14,370 nucleotides of DNA from JBLHKE01 sp047619485. Lineage in GTDB: Bacteria; Verrucomicrobiota; Verrucomicrobiia; Verrucomicrobiales; DEV007. Position numbers and translations under genes: made by a program. Below are positions 7,184 through 14,370 of the stretch, in pieces. The notes beneath the pieces are model-generated. The model worked only from the letters and a program-made list of their open reading frames with translations. It ran no database searches and had not been told where the DNA came from. Where the stretch lies: positions 1-14,370 of the forward strand of contig JBLHKE010000105.1 of assembly GCA_047619485.1 (NCBI GenBank). Reading direction: 5' to 3'. How positions within the stretch are numbered: position 1 is the first letter of the stretch; every line of letters begins with the position of its first letter.

Positions 7184-8719
7184 ATGCCCGCTGATTCACC
7201 CATCGTTAGTTCGCTCGACGCCCTCTCTCAAGAAGGCGGGCGATGGTTGTGGAAAACCCGTCTGCGCGATGGTTTGCGTGTGCGCTTGCCGATGGCTATT
7301 ACCCTGCTGCTGGCGGTGCCGCTGTTGGCGGTGCTGGTCACGGCCGCGGGCTGGATGACCGGGCAGCCGTGGAAATTTCCGCTTGGAGTCGGGCTAGTTC
7401 TCTGGCTGGTGCCATCAGTGATCTACCTGTCGTGCAGCCTCATGCCGCTGTGGGAGATCCGGCCGACGCGGCGTGAAAGCCTGGCGGTGTTCGACGAACA
7501 GCTGGGCTTGAAAGACCGGCTGCAGACGGCTGACGAGTTCCTCGCCGTAGCGGAACCGTCGCCCTTCATGGAGGCCGCAATCGGAGACACGCAGGTCGCG
7601 ATCGAACAGACCCGCCACCGTCCGCTCGAGTGGAAATGGGGGGAGCCGTGGGGCGAACTCAAGCGGCTTTCGTTGGTGGTTGCCGCCGCGCTTCTAGTTG
7701 GCATCGCGTGGATCTTTTTGCCCGCCGCGAAGCGCACGTTGACCGAGGCACCAGACGCGCCGGAAATCGTTCAAGCAGCAGGTGAAAACCAGCCGGAGGT
7801 GCCTGCCAAGATCGAGGCGGAAACCTCGAGCGCGAACCTGACTGAAGTCAGTCCGCCAGATGAAAAATCTGGTGAGCCGCCCGTAGCGAAAACGCCGAAA
7901 GTTGCCAAGGGCGAGCCGACACCGTCGGAGAAAGTCGATGCTGAGGCGACCGAACTGACCGGGCGCGAAAAAATCTCTCTCGGGGAATCCGAAGGCTCTC
8001 AGAATTCGCAATCAGCCTCGGCTGGGCGCTCGAGCCGATCGACCGGATCGCCCGGCAGCCAGGCGCCATCGAGCACGCCGGACAAGAAACCGCTCACGCC
8101 AAAAAAGAAGAAGGACAAGGAGGCCAAGGAATCCAAAGACTCGAAGAAAGAGGACAAGGATAAGGATGAGAAGTCCGGCTCGACGGCGGGGCGCGGTAGC
8201 TCCAGCGGTTCGAGCCGCAACCCGGCCTCGACGGACTGGTCGAGCAAGGATCGCACCGAGGAGACCGAGACCGAAGAGTTCGAACAGGAGGAGGAGGTCG
8301 ACGATGAGGATTCTGAATCTGAAGCACGTGGTGGTCTGCAGCCATCGTTGCGCGACCGGCGCCCGCCGGTGAACCGCGACCTTTCGCTCGGGTTTGGAAT
8401 GGCCGAACCGAATCCCGACGCCAACGGACGCGGTGGACCTGGGCAGCGTAAGAAGTCTCGTGGCGTCGCGTCGCTGGTTCTCGGTGTGCCGGTGCCGGAC
8501 CACGTCAAAGGCCAACCGAACCCCGGGCGCGTGAAAATTAATCAGGAGCGCGTGCAGCCGCAGCGCGAGGAATCGCCCAATGCGGAAGCTGAGGATCGTG
8601 GTCAGCGCTCTGCACCGGCCGGGCGGATTCCCGAGAGAATCCTGGACGCGACGACGCGCCGAGTGGTGCGCGAATTTTTCCTCAAGGCCCGCGAGTCGGC
8701 CACCAATCCAAATCCCTAA
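7184..8719 (+). CDS. Membrane protein with charge-segregated low-complexity region, MoxR-operon associated
   Basis: A 511-residue membrane protein that I cannot name firmly; its beginning recalls the DUF4175-type proteins found next to MoxR genes. Predicted membrane segments are at about 36-56, 66-86 and 163-180. Between the second and third is a conserved-looking soluble stretch, SLAVFDEQLGLKDRLQTADE near 99-118. Beyond 190 the chain is low complexity: proline/serine/alanine-rich linker, then a lysine-rich block (nt 8091-8175), serine/glycine linker, a strongly acidic block (nt 8257-8325, many E and D), and a basic, proline-rich tail. The tail should be disordered and, by the positive-inside rule, its side is uncertain. 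The gene lies between the pseudo-enzyme and moxR with gaps of 8 and 27 nt, so it is probably co-transcribed with both. The ATG has only a weak ribosome site (ACTGAG adjoining it). Confidence 0.7.
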   Translation: MPADSPIVSSLDALSQEGGRWLWKTRLRDGLRVRLPMAITLLLAVPLLAVLVTAAGWMTGQPWKFPLGVGLVLWLVPSVIYLSCSLMPLWEIRPTRRESLAVFDEQLGLKDRLQTADEFLAVAEPSPFMEAAIGDTQVAIEQTRHRPLEWKWGEPWGELKRLSLVVAAALLVGIAWIFLPAAKRTLTEAPDAPEIVQAAGENQPEVPAKIEAETSSANLTEVSPPDEKSGEPPVAKTPKVAKGEPTPSEKVDAEATELTGREKISLGESEGSQNSQSASAGRSSRSTGSPGSQAPSSTPDKKPLTPKKKKDKEAKESKDSKKEDKDKDEKSGSTAGRGSSSGSSRNPASTDWSSKDRTEETETEEFEQEEEVDDEDSESEARGGLQPSLRDRRPPVNRDLSLGFGMAEPNPDANGRGGPGQRKKSRGVASLVLGVPVPDHVKGQPNPGRVKINQERVQPQREESPNAEAEDRGQRSAPAGRIPERILDATTRRVVREFFLKARESATNPNP

Positions 8720-8730
8720 CTGCCAATCAC

Positions 8731-8746
8731 TAACATTCTTCTAACC
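8731..8746 (+). promoter_or_regulatory. SD-less leader TAACATTCTTCTAACC before moxR
   Basis: The 27-nt gap before the MoxR start has no purine-rich ribosome site. Instead the 16 nt adjoining the ATG are TAACATTCTTCTAACC, nearly the same as the sequence 9764-9780 before the DUF58 gene. The resemblance suggests either a shared translation-initiation context or a small duplicated leader. See the entry at 9764. Confidence 0.3.
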
Positions 8747-9766
8747 ATGACGAAACCCATATCAAAAACCGCGACCAAGCAAGCCGCGCAGTTCTGCGAA
8801 GCCTACGACAGGATCAAATCTGAAATCGGCAAGATGATGGTCGGTCAGGATGATGTCATCGACGGCGTGCTCACCGCCCTGATGGCAGGCGGCCACGTCC
8901 TGCTGGAAGGTGTGCCCGGGCTCGGCAAGACGATCTTGGTACGCTCGCTCGGCGAGGCGCTCGATCTCAATTTCTCCCGCATCCAATTCACGCCCGACAT
9001 GATGCCGGCCGACATCCAAGGCACCTCAGTGCTGGTAGAGAAATCCGGCGGCGGGCAGGAGGTTCAGTTCCGTGAGGGACCGATGGTCGCCAATATCGTG
9101 CTCGCCGACGAGATCAACCGCGCCACCCCGAAGACCCAGAGCGCCCTGCTCGAGGCGATGCAGGAGAAACAACTCACCGTCGGCAACCGCACCATCAAGC
9201 TGGACGAACCCTACTGCGTGATGGCGACGCAGAACCCGGTGGAGCAGGAGGGCACCTACCCGTTACCCGAGGCGCAGCTCGACCGCTTCCTGTTCAAGCT
9301 GGTGGTCGGCTACCCGAAGGAGTCTGAATACCATGAGATCCTCGACCGCACCACCAGCAGTAAAGAGATCAGCATCTCGCATGTCTCCAGCGCCAAGGAG
9401 ATCAACAAGCTGCGCGAGATCGTGCGCAGCGTGCCGGTGCCGGAACACGTGCAGAGCTACGCCGTCCGGCTCGTCATGGGCACCCAGCCGAACAGCGAGT
9501 ATGCGCCGACACTGGTGAACGACTATGTGTCATTGGGATCGAGCCCGCGCGGAGCCCAGAGCCTGCTACTGGCCGGCAAGGTGCGTGCGCTGATCGCCGG
9601 CCGCTTCGCGGTGAGTTGTGACGATGTGAAAGGGATCGCGGCCAGCGCTTTGCGCCACCGCGTTATGGTCAACTTCCACGGCATCTCCGAAGGGGTCACC
9701 CCCGACCACGTGATCGAGGCCGTACTCGCTGAAGTCAAACAGCCAAACGCACCGGCCACCGCCTAA
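8747..9766 (+). CDS. MoxR-family AAA+ ATPase
   Basis: A 339-residue cytoplasmic AAA+ ATPase of the MoxR family, of full family length. Walker A is GVPGLGKT (55-62), Walker B with the catalytic acid is IVLADEIN (117-124), sensor 1 is in VMATQNP (158-164) and the EAQLDRF motif (175-181) supplies the arginine finger typical of MoxR proteins. Known MoxR proteins form hexamers and act as chaperone-like partners for vWA-domain proteins, helping to insert cofactors or assemble complexes at the membrane. Here four vWA modules are encoded in the next three genes, which are its likely clients. The gene sits 27 nt after the membrane protein and 16 nt before DUF58. No Shine-Dalgarno sequence is present; the ATG is chosen from homology-like length and the position of the N-terminal helix. 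The symbol moxR is a family name rather than a confirmed ortholog. Confidence 0.95.
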   Translation: MTKPISKTATKQAAQFCEAYDRIKSEIGKMMVGQDDVIDGVLTALMAGGHVLLEGVPGLGKTILVRSLGEALDLNFSRIQFTPDMMPADIQGTSVLVEKSGGGQEVQFREGPMVANIVLADEINRATPKTQSALLEAMQEKQLTVGNRTIKLDEPYCVMATQNPVEQEGTYPLPEAQLDRFLFKLVVGYPKESEYHEILDRTTSSKEISISHVSSAKEINKLREIVRSVPVPEHVQSYAVRLVMGTQPNSEYAPTLVNDYVSLGSSPRGAQSLLLAGKVRALIAGRFAVSCDDVKGIAASALRHRVMVNFHGISEGVTPDHVIEAVLAEVKQPNAPATA

Positions 9767-9780
9767 CATTTTTCCAAACC
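9764..9780 (+). promoter_or_regulatory. SD-less leader TAACATTTTTCCAAACC before the DUF58 gene
   Basis: This sequence starts on the moxR stop codon TAA (9764-9766) and ends two bases before the DUF58 ATG. It aligns with 8731-8746 over its whole length with two substitutions and one inserted A. There is no Shine-Dalgarno sequence. A low-structure, A- and pyrimidine-rich leader is a known feature of SD-independent initiation, which may be how both starts are found. Confidence 0.3.
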
Positions 9781-9782
9781 TG

Positions 9783-10676
9783 ATGCCAGCCGTCACCAAA
9801 GAGCAGATCTTCGATCCTGCGTTCCTCGCCTCGCTTTCGCACCTGCGCATCGTGGCGCGGCGCGTGCCCCACGGCGGGCGCTATGCGGAGCAGCGCTCGC
9901 AGGATCTCGGCCACGGCACCGATTTCCGCGACTTCCGCCCGTATGCGCCGGGCGATGATTTCCGCTCGATCGACTGGAACATCTACCAGCGTCTCGGCAA
10001 AGTTTTCCTGCGGCTCTACGAGGAGTTGGAAGATTTGCCACTCTACCTGATGCCCGACGTCTCGAGCAGCATGTTCCTCGAAGAGCCACCGCGCGCCATC
10101 GCCGGATTGCGCACGACTTTGGCTCTGGCGGCAATCAGCCTCAACCACCACGATACCACCGGACTGTTCCCGTTCAGCAACGACTGCGAGATTCTCGCGC
10201 GTCCGCAAAGCGGTCGCGGCAAGGTGATGCATTTCGCCGACCGGCTGGCGAATGTCGAGCCCGGCGGCAGCACCGATATCGTTGCAGCTATCAAACGTTT
10301 TAACAGCTTCGGCCTGCGCCGCGGCTTGCTTGCCATCGTCAGTGATTTCTTCGACCCGGCGGGGATCAACGCTGTCCTCGCTGCGCTCAAAAACGTCCGG
10401 CACAAACTTCTACTAGTCCAACTCGTCAGCGGTGAGGACGCCGAACCAGCGGTCATCGGTGATGTCCGCATGATCGATTGTGAGTCGGGCGAAGCCGAAG
10501 ATATCTCGATCACGCCAGCACTCCTCAAGCGCTACCACGAAGCCTACGACCGTTTCCAATCTGGGCTCGCCGAGTTCGCCAAGAAGCGCGGTGCCGGGTT
10601 GTTGCGCATCGATGTCGACGAGGAGATCGTGCCGCAGTTGGCGACGGTATTTGAATCGGGGAGGTTCACCGTATGA
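9783..10676 (+). CDS. DUF58 domain protein (vWA-like partner of MoxR)
   Basis: A 297-residue cytoplasmic protein with the DUF58 core: GTDFRDFRPYAPGDDFRSID at 45-64 followed by W65 is the family hallmark. A vWA-type fold follows with an intact metal-site signature: D92-V-S94-S-S96, T164 in GGSTD, and D188 in VSDFFD. No membrane segment or signal is present. DUF58 genes sit directly after moxR in many bacteria, and the pairing suggests the ATPase acts on this protein, but no molecular function has been fixed for the family. The start at 9783 lies 16 nt after moxR. The 3' end overlaps the next gene by four bases (ATGA at 10673-10676), which implies translational coupling to the membrane-bound BatA-like protein. 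Confidence 0.93.
   Translation: MPAVTKEQIFDPAFLASLSHLRIVARRVPHGGRYAEQRSQDLGHGTDFRDFRPYAPGDDFRSIDWNIYQRLGKVFLRLYEELEDLPLYLMPDVSSSMFLEEPPRAIAGLRTTLALAAISLNHHDTTGLFPFSNDCEILARPQSGRGKVMHFADRLANVEPGGSTDIVAAIKRFNSFGLRRGLLAIVSDFFDPAGINAVLAALKNVRHKLLLVQLVSGEDAEPAVIGDVRMIDCESGEAEDISITPALLKRYHEAYDRFQSGLAEFAKKRGAGLLRIDVDEEIVPQLATVFESGRFTV
10658..10664 (+). promoter_or_regulatory. Strong Shine-Dalgarno site GGGGAGG inside the DUF58 gene
   Basis: GGGGAGG ends 8 nt before the ATG at 10673 and lies within the last codons of the DUF58 gene. It fixes the start of the BatA-like gene and is noteworthy because the starts that do not overlap their upstream gene in this window lack such a site. Confidence 0.6.
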
Positions 10677-12313
10677 ATTTTCTGAACCTCGGAACCGGGG
10701 CCTTCGTCCTCGGGCTGGCGGCGATTGCTGGGGGGCTCTACCTCTTGCAGCGACTGCGCATCCAGTACCGCGAGGTTGAGGTGGTGACGACGCTGTTCTG
10801 GAAACAGGCGGTCGAGGAAACCCGCGCCCGCGCTCTGGTGCGCCGCTTCCGCCACCCACTCGCCTACCTGCTGGCGCTAGCGATCGGCGCACTCATCTGG
10901 CTGGCGCTCGCAGAGCCACGGCCGAATCGCGATGATGAGACCGACTATATTTTACTGCTCGATGGCTCAGCCGGCATGGGCTGGGGCGATCGTTTCCAAC
11001 GGGCGCAGGCACTGCTCAAAGAAGAAGCTGGGCGGTTACCCGCCGAACGCCGGCGCGTCTATTTCTGCGGTGCCGAGGCTCGACTCGTCCTCGATCGAGG
11101 TGAAGAGGCTTACCTACTCGGCCCGCGCCTAGAACAACTCTCGCCGGTGGCCTGCCCGGCATCGATCGAGCGCGAGTTACTCACCCTCGGCAAGGCGGGC
11201 GCAGCTACCGGAGTCAAAGTTCTGGTGGTTGGCGACGCGCCGGTCGGTGATGCTACCCTTGATGCGCTACCAGACCACATCGTGGTCGAACGCCTACGCG
11301 CCGAGAACACTCCAGTTTTGGAAAACAATTCCGGGATCGCTGCGATCGGTGTGGCTGAAGCCGCCAGCGGCGCTTTCGATCGTGTCGACGTCATGGTCGA
11401 TGTGTTTGGCCGGGTTGATCCCGTATTTGTCACCTCGCTTGGCAACAGCAGGTTCGAGCAAGCTCCGGTCGCCGAGGGGGGCGTGTATTTCTGGCGCGAC
11501 ATTCCGGCTCGTGGAGACGTGCTAGAGGTCAAACTCGGCGGTGAAGATCCACTGCCGGACGACGACGGCGCCCGCATCACTCTGCCGGAGCGAAGCGCTC
11601 TTTCGGTCGCACTCGGCGAAGGTGTTAATCCGATGTTTCGCATGTTGGTCGAAGCAGATCCGGGACTGGCGGCTTCCGAATCAGGAATCCAAGCAACCGT
11701 CGCCATCGGCGCTGCGAGTTCAGACTTGCCCGCCATCGAAATCGTCACCGGCAACGGTATCTCGGTGCGCTTTGATCAAGCCGAAGACCGAATCGAGGCC
11801 GAATCCCGTTTCGACACCGCGGGTCTCGAACGTGTCGGTCGCAAGGTCAGCGCAGATGGCGGCGGCGACGGGCGATTTCAACTTATGGTAGATTACCAAC
11901 AGGCGGCGAAACGCACGGTGCGCATCGGTAGCGATCTGCTAGGCGACGATTACGATTTCGTCCGCTCGAGCGCCTTCCCGATTTTCGTCTCCGAGGCGAT
12001 CCGCTGGTTGGCTGATGCTTCCCCAGTGCCAGCCTTCGCGGCCGCCGGCGAACGCCTGCCAATTTCAGACCAGCTCAATATTGCCGGTGCAAAGTTCGCG
12101 CCGCCGCAGGCCGGTGACTACCCGACGGCCGCCGGGCAGACACTTGCCGTATCGCTTCCAGCGGTTGCCCCCTTGGCTGCAGATCCATTGGAAACCGTCG
12201 CCAGTGCCTCTTCGGCCGGATTCTGGCCGGCGATCGCCAGCTGGTGCATCTTGATCGCGATCATCCTGGTCGGCGCCGAGTGGTGGTTTTTTCAGAAAGG
12301 ACGAATCCCTTGA
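10673..12313 (+). CDS. BatA-like membrane protein with a degenerate vWA domain
   Basis: A 546-residue membrane protein. Residues 1-85 match the BatA/aerotolerance N-terminal domain: membrane segment at about 8-26, an amphipathic stretch FWKQAVEETRARALVRR, and a second membrane segment at about 63-80 ending LALAEPRP. A vWA-like domain follows from residue 91 (DYILLLDGSAGMG), but the metal-site signature DxSxS reads D97-G-S99-A-G101, so the third oxygen ligand is missing and metal binding is doubtful. The middle region is beta-rich and unrecognised. A final membrane segment lies at about 517-537 (FWPAIASWCILIAIILVGAE), leaving a short cytoplasmic end. Anchoring at both ends suggests a large periplasmic or cytoplasmic loop tethered to the membrane next to DUF58 and MoxR. 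It overlaps DUF58 by four bases and the next gene by four. A gene name batA would be premature. Confidence 0.85.
   Translation: MNFLNLGTGAFVLGLAAIAGGLYLLQRLRIQYREVEVVTTLFWKQAVEETRARALVRRFRHPLAYLLALAIGALIWLALAEPRPNRDDETDYILLLDGSAGMGWGDRFQRAQALLKEEAGRLPAERRRVYFCGAEARLVLDRGEEAYLLGPRLEQLSPVACPASIERELLTLGKAGAATGVKVLVVGDAPVGDATLDALPDHIVVERLRAENTPVLENNSGIAAIGVAEAASGAFDRVDVMVDVFGRVDPVFVTSLGNSRFEQAPVAEGGVYFWRDIPARGDVLEVKLGGEDPLPDDDGARITLPERSALSVALGEGVNPMFRMLVEADPGLAASESGIQATVAIGAASSDLPAIEIVTGNGISVRFDQAEDRIEAESRFDTAGLERVGRKVSADGGGDGRFQLMVDYQQAAKRTVRIGSDLLGDDYDFVRSSAFPIFVSEAIRWLADASPVPAFAAAGERLPISDQLNIAGAKFAPPQAGDYPTAAGQTLAVSLPAVAPLAADPLETVASASSAGFWPAIASWCILIAIILVGAEWWFFQKGRIP
12296..12301 (+). promoter_or_regulatory. 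Shine-Dalgarno site AAAGGA that sets a TTG start
   Basis: AAAGGA lies 8 nt before the TTG at 12310 and inside the end of the BatA-like gene. No ATG or GTG occurs in this frame before the first membrane segment, so the site supports TTG as the true start of the last gene. Confidence 0.5.
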
Positions 12314-14370
12314 GCCCAATTTTTCTCCAACCCGTCGGTCTCTGGCTCCTGTTGCTGGTCCCGCTGCTCTGGTTTGTCCCGCGCCGCGCGCCCGACTGGC
12401 GGCATGCGTCGATCCGTTCCCTCGTGGTGATATTGTTAGTGCTAGCGCTGGCGAGACCGGCTCTGCTCAAAAATAACACCGACGGCTACCAGGTCATCGT
12501 CTGGGATCGCTCCGAGAGCATGATCGAAGACGCAACCCCCGCAGTCGAATCGATCCTCAGCGAACTTCCGAAGGGTTCACAGATCCAGCTCATCGCTCTC
12601 AATGGTGCCAGACAGAACGCGCCGGCGATCGCTGGTGCGGATCCGATCAACATCGGCGGCTCATCACTATCCACGGCCCTTGCGAGAGCTGCAGCCGTGA
12701 TCCCTGAGGGTGCCCGCGGTGCGGTCACCGTCGTTAGCGATGGCAGCGCGACCGATCCGAATTGGGGCGAGGCCGTCCGCCAGCTGGCGGATCGAAAGAT
12801 CCCGGTGCACACCATCGGCGCGCCGCCCCGCCGGGGCGACGTCTACCCGGTCGGGATTCGCATCCTGCCACCGGTGCGCGTTGGTCAGACATCAAAGGTG
12901 ATCGTCGACGTGATCGGTGACTCACAAGCGGTCGAGGTGATCCTTTCATCCGGTGAAACAGTCCTCGCCAGCCGCACCGCCAAATGTTCCGGCCGCACAG
13001 CGATCGAACTCGAGTTCGAGCCAGCCGAGGCAGGTGTCCTCGAGGTCACCGCATCGCTCAAAGTCAGTTCCAACGACGACTCCGATCCCAGCAACAATAC
13101 GTTTTCCTCAAGCCTCGCCGTGCAGGAACCAATCCGTGCACTCTATCTCGCCGAACGCCTGACCGGCGCAGCGGGGAAGATGGGTAAACTGTTAGGCCGT
13201 GGTGTGGAGCTCACGGAACCATCCTCAGCGCAGCTCGAACAACTCGCAAAACTGCCCGGCGGTATCGCTGCTTACGACCTGATCATGATCGACGACCGAC
13301 CGGCCGATTCGATCCCACTCGAAGTCCAGCAGGCGATCAAAAAGGCAGTCATCGAGGGTGGCACCGGCTTGTATTACGCCGGCGGCAAAAGCGCGTTTGG
13401 AACTGGCGGTTATTTCGATACCCCGATCGCCTCGATCTTGCCAGTCGAGATGATCCAGAAGGAAGAGAAGCGCGACCCGAGCACCACGCTGGTGGTCATC
13501 ATCGACACCTCGGGCTCGATGAGCGGCGAACGCGTGCAGCTAGCCAAGGAGTGCGCGCGCCTCGCGATCCGCCGCCTGCTGCCGCACGACAAGGTCGGCA
13601 TCGTCGAGTTCTACGGCACTAAGCAATGGGCGGCGCCGATCCAATCGGCGGCCAACGCCATCGACATCCAACGCGCGCTCAACCGCATGGACGCCGGTGG
13701 TGGCACCGTTATCCTGCCCGCGATCGAAGAAGCCTTCTACGCCTTGCAGAACGTTAAAACCCGCTACAAGCACGTGCTGGTGCTAACCGATGCCGGGGTC
13801 GAGCAGGGGGATTTCGAGGGTCTCATGCGGCGCATGGCGGCCAAGGGGATCAACGTTTCCACGGTGCTGGTCGGTGGCCAGGCGCACAGCGAATTGTTGG
13901 TCAACATCGCCAACTGGGGCAAGGGACATTTCTACGCCGCGTCGAACCGATTCAGCATTCCGGAGGTGCTGCTAAAACAACCGTCGACCTCGAAGATTCC
14001 ACCCTACCGGCCTGGCGTCCACCCGCTGACCCTCGGCGGTACTAGCGGCTGGTGGGGAGATATCCCGCGACCGGAACAAGCGCAGCTTGCGGGCTATGTT
14101 GAGACGCGTCTGCGCCCTGGTGCGCAGTCCATTATCGAGACGAGCAACGAGCGCCACCCGGTGATGGCTAGCTGGCGTTTTGGCCTCGGCCGTGTCACAA
14201 CGCTGACCACCGAGACCGTCGGAGCTGGCACGGAACCTTGGGTGGAGTGGAACGGTTATGGACAGTGGTTGCTGCGTGCGCTCTCGCGCACTTCTCGCGA
14301 ACATCCCCAGCCCTTTAAATACTCGATCGAGCGCGATCTGAACAGCGCGCGCGTGATCGCCAGACGACTC
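12310..14370 (+). CDS. Membrane protein with two vWA domains, one nested in a glutamine-amidotransferase-like fold (3' end cut by window)
   Basis: At least 687 codons, open to the right edge, so the end is missing. It starts at TTG 12310, overlapping the previous stop as TTGA. Two membrane segments come first (about 5-22 and 36-52). A first vWA domain begins YQVIVWDRSESM with D66-R-S68-E-S70 intact; a serine/threonine loop (GGSSLSTAL) and VVSDGS follow. A CARDB-like beta domain (about 175-275) comes next. From about 280 a class I glutamine-amidotransferase-like fold appears (IRALYLAERL, AYDLIMIDDRP, GGTGLYYAGGKSAFG), but with no catalytic cysteine at the expected nucleophile turn. A second vWA domain is inserted there: D399-T-S401-G-S403, T466 and D494, a complete metal site. 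The amidotransferase-like fold then resumes near 530 (HPVMASWRFGLGRV, EPWVEWNGYGQWLLRAL). Such proteins accompany MoxR/DUF58/BatA genes in PVC bacteria; function is unknown, probably protein binding at the membrane. Confidence 0.85.
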   Translation, partial: MSPIFLQPVGLWLLLLVPLLWFVPRRAPDWRHASIRSLVVILLVLALARPALLKNNTDGYQVIVWDRSESMIEDATPAVESILSELPKGSQIQLIALNGARQNAPAIAGADPINIGGSSLSTALARAAAVIPEGARGAVTVVSDGSATDPNWGEAVRQLADRKIPVHTIGAPPRRGDVYPVGIRILPPVRVGQTSKVIVDVIGDSQAVEVILSSGETVLASRTAKCSGRTAIELEFEPAEAGVLEVTASLKVSSNDDSDPSNNTFSSSLAVQEPIRALYLAERLTGAAGKMGKLLGRGVELTEPSSAQLEQLAKLPGGIAAYDLIMIDDRPADSIPLEVQQAIKKAVIEGGTGLYYAGGKSAFGTGGYFDTPIASILPVEMIQKEEKRDPSTTLVVIIDTSGSMSGERVQLAKECARLAIRRLLPHDKVGIVEFYGTKQWAAPIQSAANAIDIQRALNRMDAGGGTVILPAIEEAFYALQNVKTRYKHVLVLTDAGVEQGDFEGLMRRMAAKGINVSTVLVGGQAHSELLVNIANWGKGHFYAASNRFSIPEVLLKQPSTSKIPPYRPGVHPLTLGGTSGWWGDIPRPEQAQLAGYVETRLRPGAQSIIETSNERHPVMASWRFGLGRVTTLTTETVGAGTEPWVEWNGYGQWLLRALSRTSREHPQPFKYSIERDLNSARVIARRL

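Noticed and set aside
9735..10403. 222-codon minus-strand open frame opposite DUF58
   Set aside because: The plus strand encodes the full DUF58 hallmark at the same place; the antisense product resembles nothing.

Overview
The window looks like a chromosomal segment of a GC-rich, Gram-negative bacterium of the Planctomycetes-Verrucomicrobia-Chlamydiae (PVC) superphylum, most likely Verrucomicrobia. This is an inference from gene content: a secreted FAD-dependent oxidoreductase with a golvesin/xanthan-lyase-like C-terminal domain, an exported protein with EF-hand-like loops, retropepsin-like and Omp28-like thioredoxin folds, and a MoxR/DUF58/BatA-like/vWA-amidotransferase-like cluster. Sparse Shine-Dalgarno sequences and hairpin-rich intergenic repeats fit the same picture. 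No rRNA, tRNA, CRISPR array, transposase or phage gene is visible.

Layout. Bases 1-339 carry no convincing gene but are densely palindromic: a 9-mer in four alternating orientations, a tight 8-bp hairpin, and a 36-nt imperfect inverted repeat just beyond the 3' end of the first gene. Bases 340-2439 (minus strand) encode the secreted FAD-dependent oxidoreductase. Bases 2440-3025 form an AT-richer divergent intergenic region with a roughly 100-nt nested inverted repeat. From 3026 to the right edge everything is on the plus strand: an exported EF-hand-like protein, a WCGPC thioredoxin-fold protein, a large exported protein made of apparently inactivated protease-like and thioredoxin-like domains joined by a helical segment, a membrane protein with strongly charge-segregated low complexity, a MoxR AAA+ ATPase, a DUF58 protein, a BatA-like membrane vWA protein, and a large membrane protein with two vWA domains, one apparently inserted in a class I glutamine-amidotransferase-like fold. 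The last gene runs off the right edge.

How they may work together. The genes from 7184 onward are separated by 8-27 nt or overlap by 4 nt (ATGA, TTGA) and are probably one operon. In known MoxR systems the AAA+ ATPase acts in a chaperone-like way on vWA partners; here there are four vWA modules, three with an intact or near-intact metal-site signature and one (BatA-like) degraded. The three upstream exported or thioredoxin-type genes lie in the same direction, and 4767-7175 is only 8 nt from the membrane gene, so a cell-envelope role for the whole set is plausible but unproven. The most unusual items are the multi-domain pseudo-enzyme at 4767-7175, the in-frame TGA separating the secreted protein at 3026 from the signal-less thioredoxin at 4079, the nested vWA/amidotransferase protein, and the two palindromic intergenic elements.
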